Assembly (NCBI GenBank): GCA_020444245.1
Contig: JAHLLI010000014.1
Coordinates: forward strand, 82,555 to 146,554
Source: Actinomycetales bacterium
Lineage (GTDB): Bacteria; Actinomycetota; Actinomycetes; Actinomycetales; Cellulomonadaceae
Length of the DNA stretch: 64,000 bases
Direction of reading: 5' to 3'
Part shown: positions 44,920-53,583 of the stretch, piece by piece
How the letters are laid out: every line of letters begins with the position of its first letter
Position numbering within the stretch: position 1 is the first letter of the stretch
Made by a program: the position numbers and the translations under genes
The notes under the pieces: generated by a model
Database searches by the model: none
What the model was told of the DNA's origin: nothing
Seen by the model: the letters and a program-made list of their open reading frames with translations, nothing else

Positions 44920-46134
44920 GTGACCTCCACGTTCGCCGAGCCCCGCCCGTCCGGGGCCCTGCTGCTCCTCGGCCAGGGCTCCGACCTCGCCTCCGAGCGC
45001 GGTGTCGAGTGCACCGGCGCGCTGCCCGCGGCATCCGACCCGGACCTGCTGGAGCGGGCCCGGGTGGCCCGCGCCGCGCTGGGCGACAGAGCGTTCGTCC
45101 TCGGGCACCACTACCAGCGCGACGAGGTCATCGCACTGGCGGACGTCACCGGCGACTCCTTCAAGCTCGCGCGCGAGGCGGCGGCCCGGCCCGAGGCCGA
45201 GTTCGTGATCTTCTGCGGCGTGCACTTCATGGCCGAGTCGGCCGACATCCTGACCCACGACGGCCAGGCCGTGGTGCTGCCGGACCTGCAGGCCGGCTGC
45301 TCGATGGCGGACATGGCCGACATCGCGCAGGTGGAGGAGGCCTGGGAGGTGCTCGCCGACGCCGGCGTGGCCGAGCGCACCGTCCCGGTGACCTACATGA
45401 ACTCCACGGCCGCGATCAAGGCGTTCACGGGCCGCCACGGGGGCACGGTCTGCACGTCCTCCAACGCCCAGGTCGCGCTGCGCTGGGCGTTCGACAAGAC
45501 CGGCGGCCGCGACGGTGAGGGCAAGGTCCTGTTCATGCCCGACCAGCACCTGGGCCGCAACACCGCGGTGCTCGAGCTGGGCCTGTCCCTGGACGACTGC
45601 GTGGTCTACGACCCCCGCAAGCCCGACGGCGGGCTCTCCCCCCAGCAGCTGCGCGACGCGCGGATGATCCTGTGGCGCGGGCACTGCTCGGTGCACGGCC
45701 GGTTCTCCCTGGACAACGTCACCGCGATCCGCGAGCGCGTGCCGGGCGTCAACGTGCTGGTGCACCCCGAGTGCAAGCACGAGGTGGTCACGGCCGCGGA
45801 CCACGTCGGCTCGACCGAGCACATCATCCGCGTGCTGGACGCCGCCGAGCCCGGCAGCGCGTGGGCGATCGGCACCGAGCTCAACCTGGTGCGCCGGCTC
45901 GCCGCCACCCACCCCGAGCTGTCCGTGCACTACCTGGACTCCACGGTGTGCTTCTGCTCGACCATGAACCGCATCGACCTGCCGCACCTGGTGTGGGCGA
46001 TGGAGGAGCTGGTCGCCGGGAGGGTGGTCAACCGGATCGAGGTCGACCCCGACGACGCGCACTGGGCCCGGGTCGCGCTGGACCAGATGCTCGCGCTGCC
46101 GGGCCTGGACCCCGCACCCACCACCGTGGACTGA
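44920..46134 (+). CDS. nadA: Quinolinate synthase
   Basis: 404 residues, long-form NadA. Condenses iminoaspartate with dihydroxyacetone phosphate to quinolinate for NAD synthesis using a 4Fe-4S cluster. Motifs: FVLGHHYQRDEV, FVIFCGVHFMAESAD (cluster Cys), VCTSSNAQVALRW, FMPDQHLGRNT, VHPECKHEVV and CFCSTMNRIDL (cluster Cys). nadB and nadC are not adjacent. The ErpA-type carrier gene nearby may serve it. GTG at 44920 follows GGGAAG. Confidence 0.95.
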   Translation: MTSTFAEPRPSGALLLLGQGSDLASERGVECTGALPAASDPDLLERARVARAALGDRAFVLGHHYQRDEVIALADVTGDSFKLAREAAARPEAEFVIFCGVHFMAESADILTHDGQAVVLPDLQAGCSMADMADIAQVEEAWEVLADAGVAERTVPVTYMNSTAAIKAFTGRHGGTVCTSSNAQVALRWAFDKTGGRDGEGKVLFMPDQHLGRNTAVLELGLSLDDCVVYDPRKPDGGLSPQQLRDARMILWRGHCSVHGRFSLDNVTAIRERVPGVNVLVHPECKHEVVTAADHVGSTEHIIRVLDAAEPGSAWAIGTELNLVRRLAATHPELSVHYLDSTVCFCSTMNRIDLPHLVWAMEELVAGRVVNRIEVDPDDAHWARVALDQMLALPGLDPAPTTVD

Positions 46135-46169
46135 GGTCACGTACCCAACCGGAACCGAAGGGGCACCCG

Positions 46170-46769
46170 ATGTCGACCGTGCCGCCGATGCGGATCGGGA
46201 TCTTCGTGTTCGACGACGCCGAGGAGCTGGACGTCGTCGGGCCCTACGACGTGCTCACCAAGTGGGCCGAGCTCAGCGAGCTGCGCCCCGAGGTGCTGCT
46301 GTTCTCGGCCGACGGCGCAGGCGTCCGGCTCGCCAAGGGGCTGCGCATCCTGCCGGACTGCGCGGCGGCCGACGCGGGCCCGCTCCACGTGCTGGTCTAC
46401 CCCGGCGGCCAGGGCACCCGACGCCTGGTGCTCGACCACGAGCACCTCGCCTGGGTGCGCGAGATGCGCGCCACGACCCCGCTGGTCGCCTCGGTGTGCA
46501 CCGGCGCCCTGGTGCTGGCCGCCGCCGGCCTGCTCGCGGGGCGGCCGGCGACGACGTACTGGGACGCGTTCGACGAGCTGGCGAGCCTGGACCCCTCCGT
46601 CCTGGTGGACACCGACGCGAGGTTCGTCGACGACGGCGACGTGGTGACCAGCGCGGGCGTCTCCGCCGGGATCGACATGTCACTGCACCTGGTGGCGCGC
46701 CTGGAGACCGTCGCGATGGCCCGAGCGGTCAAGCGCGCGATCCAGTACGAGCCAGAACCCCCGGTCTGA
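46170..46769 (+). CDS. DJ-1/PfpI superfamily protein
   Basis: 199 residues. Class I glutamine-amidotransferase-like fold: RIGIFVFDDAEELDVVGPYDVLTKW opens it, the nucleophile elbow is ASVCTGALVLAAAGLL (Cys about 112), and VTSAGVSAGIDMSLHLVARL closes it. This is the sub-family related to isocyanide hydratases and to the sensor half of AraC-type GATase regulators; no helix-turn-helix is present. GAAGGGG precedes ATG, 35 bases after nadA, so it may be in the same transcript. Confidence 0.88.
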   Translation: MSTVPPMRIGIFVFDDAEELDVVGPYDVLTKWAELSELRPEVLLFSADGAGVRLAKGLRILPDCAAADAGPLHVLVYPGGQGTRRLVLDHEHLAWVREMRATTPLVASVCTGALVLAAAGLLAGRPATTYWDAFDELASLDPSVLVDTDARFVDDGDVVTSAGVSAGIDMSLHLVARLETVAMARAVKRAIQYEPEPPV

Positions 46770-46799
46770 CGCGCGCGGCGGCGCCGCGGCCGTCGTCGC

Positions 46800-47396
46800 T
46801 CAGGAGTGCCCTGGCGCCTCGGGCTCGGTGGAGGGCTCGGCCGGCGGCGCGACGAACGGTTCGCCGAACCCCTCGGCCGGCTCGGCCGGCCCAGCCGCCT
46901 GGCCCTGCTGGGGCTGCGCGGATGTGGCGGCGAAGACGGCCCGCAACGTCCTGAACGAGCCGAGCGCCCCGAACCCGATCGCCCACGCGAAGTCCGGCAG
47001 GTACTCCGGCGCGGCGTCCGGCCAGACGTCCCAGAAGGCCGGCCAGAAGTTCGGGTGCCGGAACGCCCCCCAGGCCCCCAGCCCGCTGCCCTCACCGAAC
47101 GCCTGCGCGGCGTCCAGCACGATCCCGCCGAAGAAGGCGAGCAGGAGCGTCACGACGGTGATGCCGAGCACGACCAGCGCGCCCTTCCGGCTGATCCACC
47201 CGGCGCCCCACAGGTAGAGCCGCAGAGCGAGGATGGCGACGCCCGCCGCGACGAGCGAGACGATGAACCCGAACCCCCACAGCACGAGCCAGGCTGCGAC
47301 GCCGACCGGCACCGTGGCGAGCGCGACGAGCGCACCCCGCCCGACGTTCTCGAGCCGCGCCTGCGGCGGGACGGAAGGAACGTACGCGTCGGACAT
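46800..47396 (-). CDS. Polytopic membrane protein of unknown function
   Basis: 198 residues, not recognised. Three hydrophobic helices in the first 95 residues (about 22-42, 43-62, 75-95), a re-entrant-looking stretch AWGAFRHPNFWPAFWDVWPD, and a Pro/Ala/Glu-rich cytoplasmic tail of about 45 residues. AGGGGG stands upstream of the ATG. A perfect 9-bp palindrome (47417-47435) lies just before it. Confidence 0.72.
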   Translation of the reverse strand: MSDAYVPSVPPQARLENVGRGALVALATVPVGVAAWLVLWGFGFIVSLVAAGVAILALRLYLWGAGWISRKGALVVLGITVVTLLLAFFGGIVLDAAQAFGEGSGLGAWGAFRHPNFWPAFWDVWPDAAPEYLPDFAWAIGFGALGSFRTLRAVFAATSAQPQQGQAAGPAEPAEGFGEPFVAPPAEPSTEPEAPGHS

Positions 47397-47416
47397 CGCG
47401 GGACCCCCTGCTGCTG

Positions 47417-47435
47417 GCCCGGGACGGTCCCGGGC
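47417..47435. promoter_or_regulatory. Perfect palindrome upstream of the membrane-protein gene
   Basis: GCCCGGGAC, one base, GTCCCGGGC. It is 21 bases before the start codon of the minus-strand gene. Could be an operator or a leader hairpin. Confidence 0.4.
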
Positions 47436-47585
47436 GCCGGCGGCAGGCTAGCGGCCGGGGACCGGCTCGCGGGCGGGTTCCGGTCTTCTGCCACTCCTTC
47501 GGGCTACACCCCCGGGGGCATGGGAGTCGTGTGCTCGGCCGACCCTTCCGAGCCGCCGCCGCGAGGGCGCGGGTAGCCTGCCCCG

Positions 47586-48116
47586 GTGGCCCGCACCCTC
47601 CACCTCGCCCGCGCCTTCTACCGTCCCCGCCGTGCCGTGCCGGACATGCACGTGCTGGACACCTCGATCACCCGGATGCGGGTGGGCCCTGGCGACCTGG
47701 ACATCTACCTGCACGTCAACAACGGCGCGTACCTGCAGATGATGGACGTCGCGCGGACCAACTATCTCGCCGACCTCGGCGCCTTCCCGGTGCTGCGCGA
47801 GCGCGCGTGGTACCCGGTGGTCGCCGCGTCGACCATGACCTACAAGCGGTCGATGCGGCTGGGCGAGCGGTTCGAGATCGCCACGCGCGTGCTCGGCTGG
47901 GACGAGCGGGTCATCTACCTCGAGCAGGAGTTCCGACGCGGCGCCGCCCCGGTCGCCCGCGGCTGGGTGGCCGGCCGATTCCTGCACCGCGGCGGTGACC
48001 GGATCCCGGCGCCCGCCGTCGTGGCCGCGCTGGACCCCTCGGCCACAGCGCCGGGTCTGCCGGACGAGGTCGCCACCTGGGCGATCGCCGTCGACGTGGC
48101 CCACCGGGGCACCTGA
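47586..48116 (+). CDS. Acyl-CoA thioesterase, hot-dog fold (YbgC/4HBT type)
   Basis: 176 residues. Core motif GDLDIYLHVNNGAYLQMMDVART: the Asp of D-L-D-x-x-x-H-V-N-N is the usual catalytic or activating acid. A central strand pair SMRLGERFEIATRVLGWDERVIYLEQEF follows. Substrate probably an acyl-CoA, unspecified. GTG lies six bases after TAGCCT (47574-47579): leaderless. Confidence 0.87.
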   Translation: MARTLHLARAFYRPRRAVPDMHVLDTSITRMRVGPGDLDIYLHVNNGAYLQMMDVARTNYLADLGAFPVLRERAWYPVVAASTMTYKRSMRLGERFEIATRVLGWDERVIYLEQEFRRGAAPVARGWVAGRFLHRGGDRIPAPAVVAALDPSATAPGLPDEVATWAIAVDVAHRGT

Positions 48117-48207
48117 GGCCACCGCCCGCCGCGACACCGGCGAGCGCCGCGGCCGTCCGGCGCACCGGTCGCCTTGCGCTCCGACGAGACGGACCCACCC
48201 TTGGGAG

Positions 48208-49038
48208 ATGACGGAGAGGCACGTCACAGACGCCTGGGAGCACGGGGACCCCTACGACCGCTACATCGGCCGGTGGAGCCGCCGGGTCGCACCGGGCTTC
48301 CTCGCCTGGCTCGACATCCCGCCCGGACGTCGCTGGCTCGATGTGGGCTGCGGGACCGGCGCCCTGAGCGCCGCCCTCCTCGAGGTCGCGGCCCCGGCCG
48401 CCGTGACGGCGGTCGACCCGTCCGCGGGCTTCCTCGCCCGGGCGGCGTCGAGGCTGGGATCCCGCGCGACGACAGCGCTGGGCACCGCGGCCGACCTCCC
48501 GCTCGAGGACGCCTCCGTCGATGTCGCGGTCTCCGGGCTGGTGCTGAACTTCACCACGGACCCGGTGGCGGCCCTCGTCGAGCAGTCGCGGGTGACGACT
48601 CCCGGAGGGAGCGTCGGGGCCTACGTCTGGGACTACGCCGGCGAGATGGAGCTCCTGCGGCTCTTCTGGGACAGCGCGACGGAGCTGGACCCGGCCGCCG
48701 CGGTCCTCGACGAAGGCGTCCGGTTCCCGCTCTGCCGTCCCGACGCACTCGCGGAGGCGTTCGACGACGCGGGCCTGGGCGACGTCGAGGTGGTCCCGAT
48801 CGACGTCGACACCACGTTCGCCGACTTCGACGATCTCTGGGAGCCGTTCCTCGGCGGGCAGGGCCCGGCGCCCGCGTACGTGGCGTCGATCGACCACGGG
48901 CCTCGTGCCGCACTTCGCGACCTGATCCGCCGTCGGGCGCGCACGACGCGCGACGGCTCGATCTCGCTCCGGGCGCGCGCCTGGGCCGTGCGCGGGACCC
49001 GGCCCGGCGCTACCGCTGACCGCCCGGCCGGCCGGTGA
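48208..49038 (+). CDS. SAM-dependent methyltransferase, class I
   Basis: 276 residues. SAM motif I is WLDVGCGTGALSAALLE (about 44-60), the acidic loop is VTAVDPSAGFL, and motif post-I runs through ASVDVAVSGLVLNF. Resembles UbiE/Methyltransf_11 enzymes acting on small molecules; substrate unknown. The start is somewhat uncertain, with only GGGAG immediately before ATG. Its last 29 bases overlap the end of the convergent sigma-factor gene. Confidence 0.87.
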   Translation: MTERHVTDAWEHGDPYDRYIGRWSRRVAPGFLAWLDIPPGRRWLDVGCGTGALSAALLEVAAPAAVTAVDPSAGFLARAASRLGSRATTALGTAADLPLEDASVDVAVSGLVLNFTTDPVAALVEQSRVTTPGGSVGAYVWDYAGEMELLRLFWDSATELDPAAAVLDEGVRFPLCRPDALAEAFDDAGLGDVEVVPIDVDTTFADFDDLWEPFLGGQGPAPAYVASIDHGPRAALRDLIRRRARTTRDGSISLRARAWAVRGTRPGATADRPAGR

Positions 49039-50266
49039 GCCGCCCGAGGTTCTCGCGCAGCAGGGCCGTCTCCGGCTCGTTGCCCGGGCACTCGAGCGCT
49101 CGGCGGAACTCCTCGACGCCCTCGTCGACCCGACCGGCCCGGACCAGCAGCTCGGCGCGGACGACGTGCCAGGGGCGGTACCCCGGGAGCTCCACACCCT
49201 CCAGCGCGGCCAGACCCCGGTCCGGCCCGTGCACCTCGGCGACGGCCACCGCGCGGTTCAGGCGCACCACCGGCGTCGGGGTCAGGGCGAGCAGGGTGTC
49301 GTAGAGCTCGACGATCCGTGGCCAGTCGGTGTCCTCGGGACGCACGGCGACGTCGTGCACGGCGGCGATCTCCGCCTGCACCCGGTACGGCCCGGGCGGC
49401 CCGATCTCCCGCGCCCGGCGCAGCGTGGCGCTGCCCTGGTCGACGAGCCCGCGGTCCCAGGCGCTGCGGTCCTGGGCCGGCAGCGGGACCACGCGGCCCT
49501 CGGCGTCGGTGCGGGCGGGTCGGCGGGCTTCGCTGAGCAGCAGCAGCGCGAGGAGGCCGTGGACCTCGGACTCCCCCGGCATCAGGTCCGCGAGCTCGCG
49601 CGCGAGCCGGAGCGCCTCGGTGCACAGGTCGACGCGCACCAGCTCGTCCCCGGACGTGCCACGGTGACCCTCGGTGTAGACGAGATAGACCACCGCGAGC
49701 ACGGCCGTCAGACGCTCACCGAGCTCGTGGGCGGGCGGGACGCGGTACGGGATGTCGGCGTCGCGGATCTTGGCCTTCGCCCGGGTCAGCCGCGCTGCCA
49801 TCGTGGGCTCGGGGACCAGCAGCGCCCGCGCGATCTCGGCGGTGGTCAGTCCCCCGATGAGGCGGAGGGTCAGCGCGACCCGCGACCCGAGCGACAGGGC
49901 CGGGTGGCAGCACGTGAACACCAGGCGGAGCTGGTCGTCGCGCACGTCCGGAGCCTCGGCGATCCCGTCCGGAGCACCCTCCGACTCGCCGCGCGCGAAG
50001 AGCAGCGCCGCCTCGCTCGCCTTGGCCCGCCCGGCCTGCTCACGCCGCCACCGGTCCACGGCGCGGCGACGGGCGGTGGTCACGATCCATCCCGCCGGGC
50101 TCGGCGGGACGCCGCTCCGTGGCCAGGTGCGCAGGGCCTCGACGTAGGCCTCCTGCACCGCGTCCTCGGCGAGGTCCAGGTCGCCGAGGACGCGAGCCAG
50201 GATGGCGATCGCCCGACCGTGGTTCTCCCGGAAGGCGAGGGCCGCCTGCGCCTGAGCGTCCGGCAC
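49010..50266 (-). CDS. ECF42-type RNA polymerase sigma factor with C-terminal TPR-like extension
   Basis: 418 residues. Region 2 is ALAFRENHGRAIAILARVLGDLDLAEDAVQEAYVEALRTWP; region 4 is SRVALTLRLIGGLTTAEIARALLVPEPTMAARLTRAKAKI. The long C-terminal half is helical and TPR-like (for example ELYDTLLALTPTPVVRLNRAVAVAEVHG). No anti-sigma gene is adjacent. ECF42 factors are known to be linked to DGPF/YCII proteins, and one lies directly upstream here with a three-base gap. Confidence 0.92.
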   Translation of the reverse strand: MPDAQAQAALAFRENHGRAIAILARVLGDLDLAEDAVQEAYVEALRTWPRSGVPPSPAGWIVTTARRRAVDRWRREQAGRAKASEAALLFARGESEGAPDGIAEAPDVRDDQLRLVFTCCHPALSLGSRVALTLRLIGGLTTAEIARALLVPEPTMAARLTRAKAKIRDADIPYRVPPAHELGERLTAVLAVVYLVYTEGHRGTSGDELVRVDLCTEALRLARELADLMPGESEVHGLLALLLLSEARRPARTDAEGRVVPLPAQDRSAWDRGLVDQGSATLRRAREIGPPGPYRVQAEIAAVHDVAVRPEDTDWPRIVELYDTLLALTPTPVVRLNRAVAVAEVHGPDRGLAALEGVELPGYRPWHVVRAELLVRAGRVDEGVEEFRRALECPGNEPETALLRENLGRLTGRPGGQR

Positions 50267-50269
50267 CGG

Positions 50270-50638
50270 TCAGCGCACCAGCCCCGCGACCGGCCGGACC
50301 TCGATGGGCAGGCTCGTGATCGCGACCACCTGCTTCGCCCAGGCGAGCGCGGCGTCCAGGTCGGGGGCCTCGATCACCCAGAAGCCGCCGAGGTGCTCCT
50401 TGGCCTCCACGAACGGGCCGTCGCTCATCAGGAACTCGCCGGGCGCGACGCCGAGCGGCGCCTCCGAGCGGACCACCGTCGCGCTCGACGCGGGCTGGAG
50501 CCCGGCGGTGAGCACGAAGGCGCCGGCCTCGCGCATCCGCTCGGCGAGCTCGTCGAGGCGCCGCATCACCTCGGCCAGCACGTCGGCGGACGGGGCTCCC
50601 TCATCGGGCTGGTGCATGGCCAGCATGTAGTGGGTCAT
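50270..50638 (-). CDS. DGPF/YCII-related protein
   Basis: 122 residues, one YCII/DGPF domain named for the motif seen here as MSDGPFVEAKEHLGGFWVIE. Ferredoxin-like fold, function unknown; in ECF42 clusters it is both partner and regulon member. ATG at 50638 is favoured by GGAGG six bases upstream; GTG at 50641 is the alternative. Confidence 0.9.
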   Translation of the reverse strand: MTHYMLAMHQPDEGAPSADVLAEVMRRLDELAERMREAGAFVLTAGLQPASSATVVRSEAPLGVAPGEFLMSDGPFVEAKEHLGGFWVIEAPDLDAALAWAKQVVAITSLPIEVRPVAGLVR

Positions 50639-50733
50639 CACATGCCTCCTGGTGTGACGGGCCGGCCAGGTGCCGGCCTCTCACCACTGACACGAACGGC
50701 GGTGCCCGTTCTCGACACCGCGACCGGTCGGGC

Positions 50734-52098
50734 TCAGAGCCGCGCGGCCCCGACCAGCACCAGCGCCTCGGCGAGCACGACCTTCTCCAGGTCGCCGAGG
50801 TGGACCGACTCGTCGGCCCCGTGCGCCCTCGCGTCGGGGTCCGCCACCCCGGTGACCAGGATCGCGGCCTCCGGGAAGACCTCGGCGAGCTCGGCGACGA
50901 ACGGGATGGACCCGCCGACGCCGATGTCCACCGGCGCGGTCCCCCACGCCTCGGCGAAGGCCTCCCGCGCCATCCGCATCGCCGGCGTGTCCTCGAGCGC
51001 AGCGAAGGCCTGGCCGCGCTCCCCGTCGGTGACCGTGACGTGGGCACCGAACGGCGCGTGCAACTCCAGGTGAGCACGCAGCGCCGCCGCCGCATCCGCG
51101 GGGTCCTGACCCGGGGCGATGCGCATCGACAGCTTGGCCCGCGCCGACGCGGCGATCGTGTTCGACGAGTCGGCCACCGACCGCACGTCCATGCCGATCA
51201 CCGAGATCGCCGGACGGGTCCACAGCCGTGCGGTCAGCGGTCCCGCGCCGGCCAGCCGCACGCCCGGCAGCACCGACGCGTCGGCCCGCAGCGCGGCCTC
51301 GTCATAGTCCACGGTGGGGTCGGGCGCCCTCGTCAGGCCCTCGACCGCGACCGAGCCGTCCTCGTCGTGCAGGGTCGCGATGAGCCGGGCGAGCAGCGTC
51401 GGCGCGTCCAGCACCGGCCCGCCGAACAGCCCGGAGTGCACCGCGTGCTCGAGCACGGCCACCTCGACCTCGCAGTCGACCAGGCCCCGCAGCCCGACCG
51501 TGAGCGCCGGGACGCCGACCGACCAGTTCGCCGAGTCGGCCACCACGATGACGTCGGCGGCCAGCCGGTCCCGGTACGTGCGCAGGAAGTCCGCGAACGT
51601 CGGGCTGCCGACTTCCTCCTCGCCCTCGACGAACACCGTGACGCCCACCGGGAGCTCGTCGCCGAGGGCCCGCACGGCGCCGACGTGGGCGACGATGCCG
51701 GCCTTGTCGTCGGCCGAGCCGCGGCCGTAGAGCCGGCCGTCGCGCTCGGTGGGCTCGAAGGGCTCGGTCTGCCAGTCCTCCCGCGGACCGGTGGGCTGCA
51801 CGTCGTGGTGGGCGTAGAGCAGCACCGTGGGGGCCCCGGGCGGTCCGGGCCGGTGGCCGACCACCGCGGGCCTGCTCGACGCGCCCGAGGCGGTGGTCGC
51901 GACGAGCACCTCGGCGGGCACCCCGGCCTCGGTGAGCAGTGCGGCCACGGCCTGCGCGCTGCGCGCCACCTCCGCCTGGTCGAAGGTCGGGCTGGAGATG
52001 CTCGGGATGCGCACCAGGTGCTCGAGGTCGGCGCGGACGCGGCCGAAGCCCTCGGCCACCCGGCGGCGGAGCTCGGACGGGGACGGCGTGGAGATCAC
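50734..52098 (-). CDS. M20-family dipeptidase / metallopeptidase
   Basis: 454 residues, di-zinc amidohydrolase of the CPG2/CNDP type. Metal ligands: LLYAHHDVQPTG (His, Asp), GRGSADDKAG (bridging Asp), EGEEEVGSPTF (catalytic Glu and metal Glu) and HGADESVHLGDL near the C-terminus. A dimerisation domain lies in the middle. Cleaves dipeptides or N-acylated amino acids. GTG at 52098 is eight bases from TAGCGT on the minus strand, roughly leaderless. Divergent from the DUF3043 gene. Confidence 0.92.
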   Translation of the reverse strand: MISTPSPSELRRRVAEGFGRVRADLEHLVRIPSISSPTFDQAEVARSAQAVAALLTEAGVPAEVLVATTASGASSRPAVVGHRPGPPGAPTVLLYAHHDVQPTGPREDWQTEPFEPTERDGRLYGRGSADDKAGIVAHVGAVRALGDELPVGVTVFVEGEEEVGSPTFADFLRTYRDRLAADVIVVADSANWSVGVPALTVGLRGLVDCEVEVAVLEHAVHSGLFGGPVLDAPTLLARLIATLHDEDGSVAVEGLTRAPDPTVDYDEAALRADASVLPGVRLAGAGPLTARLWTRPAISVIGMDVRSVADSSNTIAASARAKLSMRIAPGQDPADAAAALRAHLELHAPFGAHVTVTDGERGQAFAALEDTPAMRMAREAFAEAWGTAPVDIGVGGSIPFVAELAEVFPEAAILVTGVADPDARAHGADESVHLGDLEKVVLAEALVLVGAARL

Positions 52099-52170
52099 GT
52101 CCGCCCACGCTACCGGCGGCGGCCACGGGCGCCAGCCGGGGTCCCAGCGCGGCTCGACTACCCTGGGGGC

Positions 52171-52734
52171 GTGCCCCCGACGACGCCTGCCGATCACGAC
52201 CACACCGCCACCGGCAAGGGCCGCCCGACCCCGTCCCGCAAGGAACGCGAGGCGGCCCGCCGCCAACCGCTGGTGCCCAAGGACCGCAAGCAGGCGGCGC
52301 GCCAGTCCCGTGAGGCCCAGAAGGCGGCCCGGGACCGGGAGTACCAGGCCCTCAAGACCGGCGACGAGCGTTACCTGCCGCTACGGGACAAGGGCCCGCA
52401 GCGCCGCTGGGTGCGTGACTACGTCGACGCACGTCGCAACCTCGGCGAGTGGTTCCTGCCGGTCGCGATGGTCGGCTTCATCGGCATGACCCTGACGGTC
52501 AGCGGTCAGCAGGTCGTCGGGCTGATCATCACCGTGGTGCTGTACCTGTGCGTGCTCGCCGCGATCGTCGACGGCTTCATCCTCGCGCGCCGCCTGAAGA
52601 CCGGGCTGGCCGCCGCGTTCGGCGAGGACAAGGTCCAGCCGGGGCTGCGCCGGTACGGCCTGATGCGCGCCTACCAGCTGCGCCGGCTCCGCCTGCCCAA
52701 GCCGCAGGTCGCCAGGGGCGAGTTCCCGTCCTGA
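52171..52734 (+). CDS. DUF3043 family membrane protein
   Basis: 187 residues. A basic, Lys/Arg-rich N-terminal 70 residues (KEREAARRQPLVPKDRKQAARQ) precedes two membrane helices (about 93-113 and 117-137) and a basic tail (RRYGLMRAYQLRRLRLPKPQV). The family is confined to Actinobacteria and has no known function. TACCCT (52159-52164) six bases before the GTG: leaderless. Confidence 0.87.
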   Translation: MPPTTPADHDHTATGKGRPTPSRKEREAARRQPLVPKDRKQAARQSREAQKAARDREYQALKTGDERYLPLRDKGPQRRWVRDYVDARRNLGEWFLPVAMVGFIGMTLTVSGQQVVGLIITVVLYLCVLAAIVDGFILARRLKTGLAAAFGEDKVQPGLRRYGLMRAYQLRRLRLPKPQVARGEFPS

Positions 52735-52738
52735 CGAC

Positions 52739-53365
52739 TCACGTCGGGTCAAGGACCGCAGGCGCCGCGGTCCGGGCTGCCGCAGCCGAGCGGGTCAGCC
52801 GCGGTAGCCACAGATGCACCAGCGGCCCGATCGCGAGCGCGTAGGCGAGGGTTCCGAGCCCGGCCGTGCCGCCCAGCAGCCACCCGGCCGCCACTACGCA
52901 CACCTCGATACCGGTGCGCACCGCACGCAGCGGCCAACCGGTGCGCGCGACCAGGCCGGTCATCAGACCGTCGCGCGGTCCTGGCCCCATCCCGGCGCCG
53001 ACGTACAGCGCCGTGGCGAGGGCGTTGAGCACGATCCCGGTGGCCAGCATCAGGGCGCGGACCGGCATCGGCAGCGGGTCTTCGAGCAGCGTGAGCACCG
53101 CGAGCGCGGGGTTGACCGCAGCGCTGATCACGACGACGTTCGCGAGGGTGCCGAACCCTGGCCGTTGGCGCAGCGGGAGCCAGCACGCGAGCACCACCGC
53201 GCCGGTCGCCGCGGTGACGGCACCGAAGCTCGCTCCGGTGTGCGCTGCCAGCCCCTGGTGCAGCACGTCCCAGGGCATGGCGCCGAGGCCCGCCCGCACC
53301 ATGAGCGCCATCGAGACTGCGTACGCGACGAGGCCGGTCGCGAGCTGGGTGATCCGTGCCGTCAC
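52739..53365 (-). CDS. YczE-like integral membrane protein
   Basis: 208 residues, five or six membrane helices. RITQLATGLVAYAVSMALMVRAGLGAMPWDVLHQGLA and GAGMGPGPRDGLMTGL are two copies of the G-x-G-x-x-P-x-D-x-L element typical of YczE/YitT-type proteins. These are commonly encoded next to a MocR regulator, as here. Transport or scaffold role unknown. GTG overlaps the stop of the small membrane protein upstream by four bases. Confidence 0.85.
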   Translation of the reverse strand: MTARITQLATGLVAYAVSMALMVRAGLGAMPWDVLHQGLAAHTGASFGAVTAATGAVVLACWLPLRQRPGFGTLANVVVISAAVNPALAVLTLLEDPLPMPVRALMLATGIVLNALATALYVGAGMGPGPRDGLMTGLVARTGWPLRAVRTGIEVCVVAAGWLLGGTAGLGTLAYALAIGPLVHLWLPRLTRSAAAARTAAPAVLDPT

Positions 53366-53523
53366 CTGACGGGCTCCACGGTGGTGCCGGAGTCCCAGGG
53401 CCGGTGCGACTGCGGCGGCGTGCGGCGCCCGCGCCCGTCCCGCCGGATGACGACCACGAGCGCCACCCCGAGCACGACCAGCAATGCCACCGCTGCGACT
53501 AGTAAGGCCAGTTGACCCGTCAT
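53362..53523 (-). CDS. Small single-pass membrane protein
   Basis: 53 residues: one N-terminal helix (ALLVAAVALLVVLGVALVVV) followed by a basic then Pro/Ser-rich cytoplasmic tail (RRDGRGRRTPPQSHRPW). Overlaps the YczE-like gene by GTGA (53362-53365), which supports it being real. No ribosome site is obvious before the ATG. Could assist the YczE-like protein. Confidence 0.65.
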   Translation of the reverse strand: MTGQLALLVAAVALLVVLGVALVVVIRRDGRGRRTPPQSHRPWDSGTTVEPVR

Positions 53524-53583
53524 GCGGCCATGCTGGGACCATCTGGCCTTGCGGAGTAGAGCCACTTCCGACATCGTGGCCTG
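53504..53583. promoter_or_regulatory. Putative regulator-binding region between YczE unit and MocR gene
   Basis: AAGGCCAG (53504-53511) and CTGGCCTT (53543-53550) are inverted; CATCTGGCCT (53540-53549) and CATCGTGGCCT are direct near-repeats about 32 bases apart. MocR proteins typically bind spaced direct repeats between themselves and the target gene. Confidence 0.45.

Noticed and set aside
49010..49038. Frameshift or misassembly where the methyltransferase and ECF42 gene overlap
   Set aside because: Both frames stay coding to their own stops; a 29-base convergent overlap is plausible, so no error is needed.
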